A DNA stretch of 5,064 nt from Nitrospirota bacterium (GTDB lineage Bacteria; Nitrospirota; Nitrospiria; JACQBZ01). The stretch spans positions 1 to 5,064 of the forward strand of contig JACQHO010000217.1 of NCBI GenBank assembly GCA_016198945.1. The letters run 5' to 3'. Shown piece by piece: positions 1 through 5,064 of this stretch (position 1 is its first letter; the number at the start of each line of letters is the position of its first letter). A program made the position numbers and the translations under genes. The notes below the pieces were generated by a model. It saw only the letters and a list, made by a program, of their open reading frames with translations. It had not been told where the DNA came from and made no database searches.

Positions 1-387
1 AAACCCCCCGCTGTAGCCGCCGGCCGATTGCTCCACCAGGACGAATTCCTTGAATCCCGACGGATTGTTCGGGTTCAGGCTCTCGATGATCCGCTTGATG
101 TTCCGGTAGATGCCCTTGAAAATCGGGAGCCGTTCCAGAAGGCTGTCGATCCAGCCCAGGAACAGCGCGCCGTAAACGCTTGAAAGAATGACGCCCGCCA
201 AAAAGATGATCGCCAGCGTCATCAGCACCCCCAGGCCCCATATCTCGACATGGAAAAAAGTCGAGATCCATGGCTGGAACACGCCGTCCATCGTCTTGAA
301 CAGCCAGACCAGAAGCGTGACCGTCAGGTAGAGAGGAAGCAGCGCGAGCATCCCGGCCAGCATCGTATTCCGAAGGCGTTTCATCAT
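1..387 (-). CDS. DUF502 (COV family) integral membrane protein, N-terminal part
   Basis: Translating the complement from the ATG at 387-385 gives 129 residues with no stop before the left edge, so the C-terminus is missing; the family is usually around 200 residues. Two hydrophobic helices are visible, about residues 9-30 (AGMLALLPLYLTVTLLVW) and 50-72 (around GVLMTLAIIFLAGVILSS). A soluble stretch follows, with the family-typical ERLPIFKGIYRNIKRIIESL at 85-104 and FKEFVLVEQ at 112-120. This is the pattern of DUF502 proteins, related to the plant COV (continuous vascular ring) proteins; no biochemical activity is established for the bacterial members. It should sit in the inner membrane. Two ATGs are adjacent (387 and 384); the first is preferred because AAAGGAG lies 7 bases upstream of it. 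It is transcribed divergently from the radical SAM gene. The family call is from remembered conserved motifs and is fairly secure; the function is unknown. Confidence 0.85.
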   Translation of the reverse strand, partial: MMKRLRNTMLAGMLALLPLYLTVTLLVWLFKTMDGVFQPWISTFFHVEIWGLGVLMTLAIIFLAGVILSSVYGALFLGWIDSLLERLPIFKGIYRNIKRIIESLNPNNPSGFKEFVLVEQSAGGYSGGF

Positions 388-394
388 CGAGGAT

Positions 395-401
395 CTCCTT
401 T
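395..401 (-). promoter_or_regulatory. Ribosome binding site of the DUF502 gene
   Basis: The complement reads AAAGGAG, followed by seven bases and then ATG at 387. This strong Shine-Dalgarno sequence selects the first of the two adjacent ATG codons. Confidence 0.75.
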
Positions 402-418
402 GTTTTAAACCGCGTCCC

Positions 419-448
419 ATTATACTTCTCATCGCGCGGTTTTGTCTA
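419..448 (-). promoter_or_regulatory. Sigma70-type promoter for the DUF502 gene
   Basis: On the minus strand TAGACA (448-443, five of six matches to TTGACA) is followed after 18 bases by a perfect TATAAT (424-419). Transcription would start near position 412, giving a leader of about 25 bases that contains the AAAGGAG. This is the best-matching promoter in the window; it is called by consensus only. Confidence 0.65.
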
Positions 449-502
449 ACATCCTCCCGAGCCGCGATCCCAAACCCCCTCTCGCCTTGGGGAGCGGCCT
501 TG

Positions 503-511
503 TGGTAAAAT
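503..511 (+). promoter_or_regulatory. Probable extended -10 promoter for the radical SAM gene
   Basis: TGG followed directly by TAAAAT (506-511) forms an extended -10 (TGn plus five of six matches to TATAAT). No good -35 lies 16-18 bases upstream (the sequence there is roughly CGCCTT), which is tolerable for an extended -10 promoter. The predicted start near 518 would leave a leader of about 27 bases before the ATG at 545. It is back-to-back with the minus-strand promoter at 419-448, with some 35-50 bases between the two, room for a shared regulator site, although I see no clear operator. Confidence 0.45.
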
Positions 512-534
512 AATGCGTGGGGAAATTTATTAAA

Positions 535-538
535 GAGG
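535..538 (+). promoter_or_regulatory. Ribosome binding site of amrS
   Basis: GAGG (within AAAGAGG) lies six bases before the ATG at 545 and only three before the in-frame GTG at 542, so it favours the ATG. Confidence 0.55.
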
Positions 539-544
539 TTTGTG

Positions 545-1645
545 ATGGAAACGGCCGTTAACAGACCGAACACCGTCGTGCCGACAAAGTATTGGCACCG
601 GCTGGAGGACGGGCGCGTCCAGTGCGACCTTTGCCCTCGTTTCTGCAAGCTCAACGAAGGCCAGCAGGGCCTCTGCTTTGTGCGTGCGCGACAAAACGAC
701 CGGATCGTACTGACGACGTACGGGCGGTCCAGCGGCTTTTGCGTTGATCCCATCGAAAAAAAGCCGCTCAACCACTTCCTCCCGGGAACCCCCGTTCTTT
801 CCTTCGGCACGGCCGGATGCAATCTCTCCTGCCGGTTTTGTCAGAACTGGGATATCAGCAAGTCGCGCGAGACGGATACGCTGGCGGATGCGGCATCTCC
901 GGAGGTGATCGCACGCGCCGCGCGCGAGTTGGGCTGCCGCAGCGTGGCCTTCACTTACAATGATCCGGTTGTCTTCCACGAATACGCGATTGATGTGGCC
1001 GATGCCTGCCGGGCGATCGGGATCAAGACGGTGGCCGTGACAGCCGGTTATGTTTGCGAGGAGCCTCGAAAGGAGTTTTACCGTTATATGGATGCGGCCA
1101 ATGTGGATCTGAAGGCCTTCACGGAGCGATTCTACCAGCAGATCACGGCCGGCCGCCTCCAGCCCGTTCTGGACACGCTGATCTACCTCAAGCACGAGAC
1201 CAACGTCTGGTTCGAGATCACGACACTCTTAATCCCGGGCGAGAACGATTCGGATCAGGAGATCGATGCGCTGACGAAATGGGTGGTCGACAAGCTGGGC
1301 CCGGACGTGCCGGTCCATTTCACGGCGTTTCATCCGGACTACAAAATGCTGGACAGGCCGCCCACGCCGCCCGCGACGCTCACGCGTGCGCGTCGCATCG
1401 CGATCCAAAACGGGATCCGGTATGCCTACACCGGCAATGTCCATGATCCCGAAGGCGACAGCACTTACTGCCATTCATGCGGCAAAAAGCTGATCGGCCG
1501 CGACTGGTATCTTCTATCCGACTGGAACCTCACCGACGATGGGCATTGCCGCTTCTGCGGAACGCTCTGCGCCGGCCTGTTTTCCGGCCCCCCGGGCAAC
1601 TGGGGCCCCAAGCGCGTTGCAGTGCGGCTTGGCGATTTTCAGTGA
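545..1645 (+). CDS. amrS: AmmeMemoRadiSam system radical SAM enzyme
   Basis: A 366-residue cytosolic radical SAM protein, full length for its family. The radical SAM cluster is C92-x3-C96-x2-C99 in GCNLSCRFCQNWDISKS (residues 91-107), the signature of the AmmeMemoRadiSam enzymes, which resemble pyruvate-formate-lyase activases. Upstream is a cysteine group C27-x2-C30-x3-C34-x9-C44, then DPIEKKPLNHFLPG (68-81). Further family motifs are TYNDP (137-141), NVDLKAF (186-192), LLIPGENDSD (228-237) and HFTAFHPDYK (258-267). The tail carries two CxxC pairs (C309/C312 and C335/C338), a probable zinc-ribbon or rubredoxin-like knuckle. The family is predicted to act with Memo-like and AMMECR1-like proteins to modify an unknown substrate; those partners are not in this window. 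A GTG at 542 could extend it by one residue, but GAGG at 535-538 is better spaced (six bases) for the ATG at 545. The family call is secure; the reaction is not known to me. Confidence 0.92.
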   Translation: METAVNRPNTVVPTKYWHRLEDGRVQCDLCPRFCKLNEGQQGLCFVRARQNDRIVLTTYGRSSGFCVDPIEKKPLNHFLPGTPVLSFGTAGCNLSCRFCQNWDISKSRETDTLADAASPEVIARAARELGCRSVAFTYNDPVVFHEYAIDVADACRAIGIKTVAVTAGYVCEEPRKEFYRYMDAANVDLKAFTERFYQQITAGRLQPVLDTLIYLKHETNVWFEITTLLIPGENDSDQEIDALTKWVVDKLGPDVPVHFTAFHPDYKMLDRPPTPPATLTRARRIAIQNGIRYAYTGNVHDPEGDSTYCHSCGKKLIGRDWYLLSDWNLTDDGHCRFCGTLCAGLFSGPPGNWGPKRVAVRLGDFQ

Positions 1646-1707
1646 CCGTATCATCCCGTCCGCGAGGACATCCCTTTCATTTCCGGTTTTCCCATCGCGC
1701 AGACCGC

Positions 1708-1736
1708 TTGTAACTCCCTTAACTTTATGAGATAAT
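1708..1736 (+). promoter_or_regulatory. Candidate alaS promoter, overlapping its start region
   Basis: TTGTAA (1708-1713, four of six matches) and GATAAT (1731-1736, five of six) are separated by 17 bases. The predicted start of transcription is near 1742-1744, only a few bases before the ATG at 1747. If the promoter is real, the mRNA is nearly leaderless. The spacer contains the direct repeat TAACT at 1711-1715 and 1720-1724. Confidence 0.45.
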
Positions 1737-1746
1737 TTTGACCGGC

Positions 1747-4389
<2,643 letters not shown>

Positions 4390-4411
4390 GAGGTATAATA
4401 GAGCAAGCCGC

Positions 4412-4418
4412 AGGAGGG
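4412..4418 (+). promoter_or_regulatory. Strong ribosome binding site of the phasin-like gene
   Basis: AGGAGGG ends seven bases before the ATG at 4426. It is the strongest Shine-Dalgarno in the window, far better than those of alaS or ruvX, which supports the small ORF being a translated gene. Confidence 0.8.
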
Positions 4419-4425
4419 AATCGTC

Positions 4426-4713
4426 ATGGTCAAACTAATGAAGAAAATGGTGCTGGCCGGTTTGGGAGTCGAGTCAAAGGCCCGTGAGACCTGGAAGGAA
4501 CTGGTCCGACGCGGAGAAGAAAACGAATGGGACTTTGCCAAAAAAGCGAAGTCCTGCGCCGCGTCGTTGGAGAAGGATCTGAAGGAGTTTGAAAAAAAGG
4601 AACGGGACCTGATTGACAGAGTGATGGCCAGGCTTCCCATTGCCACCAAGGCCGATCTGGATCGTCTGGAGAAGAAGATCCAGGAACTTTCGTCCAAGGT
4701 CAAAAGCGCGTAG
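4426..4713 (+). CDS. Small phasin-like coiled-coil protein
   Basis: A complete 95-residue, highly charged, Lys/Glu-rich protein. It begins with a short amphipathic or hydrophobic stretch (KKMVLAGLGVESKARETW, 6-23), continues with a charged helix rich in E and K (about 24-66), and ends with RLPIATKADLDRLEKKIQEL (69-88), a proline break followed by a heptad-like coiled coil. This layout (LAGLG near the N-terminus, then 'xLPxxTxxDLxxLExxI' near the C-terminus) is that of small phasin/PhaF-like proteins. Phasins coat polyhydroxyalkanoate granules, but many short members occur without PHA genes and have no known role, so granule binding here is only a possibility. There is no signal peptide or clear transmembrane helix. 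It lies 36 bases after alaS, has a strong ribosome binding site, and is followed by ruvX after one base. The superfamily call is moderate; the function is not known. Confidence 0.75.
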   Translation: MVKLMKKMVLAGLGVESKARETWKELVRRGEENEWDFAKKAKSCAASLEKDLKEFEKKERDLIDRVMARLPIATKADLDRLEKKIQELSSKVKSA

Positions 4714-4714
4714 A

Positions 4715-5064
4715 ATGTCGACGCTCGGTGAACGAATTCTGGCCCTGGATCTGGGCGCGCGTCGGATCGGCATGGCCGTCAGCGACGAGCTGGGCTGGAC
4801 CGCCCATGGCCTGGCCACACTGGAGCGGGTCGGACCCAAAAAGGATATCGTTCGTCTCCGAGAAATCGCGGCCGAACAGAACGTCCGCAAGCTGGTCGTC
4901 GGCCTCCCACGCAACATGGACGGAAGCCTTGGGCCGCAGGCCCGCCTTGTCCTTGAATTCATCGAAACGCTAAAAAACAAACTCAATCTGGAAGTGATCC
5001 CGTGGGATGAGCGCCTCACCACCCAGGCGGCCGAGCGGGTTCTGATCGAAGCGGACATGAGTCG
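4715..5064 (+). CDS. ruvX: RuvX/YqgF-family putative Holliday junction resolvase / pre-16S rRNA nuclease, N-terminal part
   Basis: The frame opened by the ATG at 4715 is uninterrupted to the right edge (116 full codons plus two bases); the family is usually about 140-150 residues, so some 25-35 are missing. RNase H-fold signatures are clear: ILALDLGARRIGMAVSD (8-24, with the metal-binding D11), VVGLPRNMDGSLGPQA (61-76) and WDERLTTQAAE (97-107). The last conserved acidic residue, expected around residue 120 or later, lies outside the window. Family members are described as Holliday junction resolvases in some bacteria and as nucleases in 5' maturation of pre-16S rRNA in others; the sequence cannot decide between these. 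There is no good Shine-Dalgarno close to the ATG, and the start is one base after the stop of the phasin-like gene (TAGAATG), so translation is probably coupled to that gene. The family call is secure. Confidence 0.92.
   Translation, partial: MSTLGERILALDLGARRIGMAVSDELGWTAHGLATLERVGPKKDIVRLREIAAEQNVRKLVVGLPRNMDGSLGPQARLVLEFIETLKNKLNLEVIPWDERLTTQAAERVLIEADMS

Noticed and set aside
461..498. Imperfect inverted repeat (GCCGC with GCGGC, inner CCCC with GGGG) upstream of amrS
   Set aside because: The arms are short, the internal loop is asymmetric, and it lies upstream of the predicted transcription start, so it is not an RNA leader. Such pairings are frequent in GC-rich spacers.
530..1195. A 221-codon open frame antisense to amrS
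   Set aside because: It overlaps the best-conserved part of amrS, has no recognisable motif, and lacks a supporting promoter or ribosome binding site.
1658..1669. Small hairpin GTCC-GCGA-GGAC after amrS as a possible terminator
   Set aside because: The stem has only four base pairs and no continuous T-run follows directly, so it does not meet the pattern of an intrinsic terminator.
4474..5058. A 194-codon open frame antisense to the phasin-like gene and ruvX
   Set aside because: It spans two sense genes with good family motifs and reads as Arg/Ser-rich low-complexity protein, a typical shadow frame.

Overview
This 5.1-kb window is GC-rich (about 60% by eye), gene-dense bacterial chromosome. 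It holds five protein-coding genes, two of them cut by the window edges. I see no tRNA, rRNA, CRISPR array, insertion sequence, prophage or other mobile element. The proteins (a bacterial alanyl-tRNA synthetase of full class-II/editing/C-Ala layout, a COV/DUF502 membrane protein, an AmmeMemoRadiSam radical SAM enzyme, a short phasin-like protein and a RuvX/YqgF nuclease) together suggest a Gram-negative, probably anaerobic or microaerophilic environmental bacterium. Nitrospirota or a deltaproteobacteria-like lineage would fit, but that placement is a low-confidence impression from gene content and composition.

Layout. Positions 1-387 (minus strand) hold the N-terminal 129 residues of a two-helix DUF502 membrane protein whose C-terminus lies off the left edge. 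It diverges from the next gene across a 157-bp spacer (388-544) with a clear sigma70-type promoter for the minus strand and a probable extended -10 promoter for the plus strand. Positions 545-1645 (plus) encode the radical SAM protein of the AmmeMemoRadiSam group (amrS). After a 101-bp spacer with its own promoter-like sequence comes alaS (1747-4389, 880 residues). A 36-bp gap with a consensus TATAAT and a strong Shine-Dalgarno then leads to a 95-residue phasin-like coiled-coil protein (4426-4713). One base after its stop codon, ruvX begins (4715) and runs off the right edge.

How the genes relate. alaS, the small gene and ruvX form a tightly spaced co-directional block that is probably at least partly co-transcribed. 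The order alaS - small gene - ruvX resembles the Firmicutes order alaS - yrzL/ireB - yrrK/ruvX, but the small protein here is not an IreB relative by eye. amrS and the DUF502 gene have no visible functional link to the translation/DNA-processing block, and the usual amrS partners (Memo-like and AMMECR1-like genes) are not in this window.

Overall this is mostly a housekeeping region. The points worth a second look are the amrS lacking its partners, the start site of alaS (possibly leaderless), the unstudied small phasin-like gene in the ireB position, and a cysteine cluster in AlaRS. I found no convincing evidence of a wholly new system.
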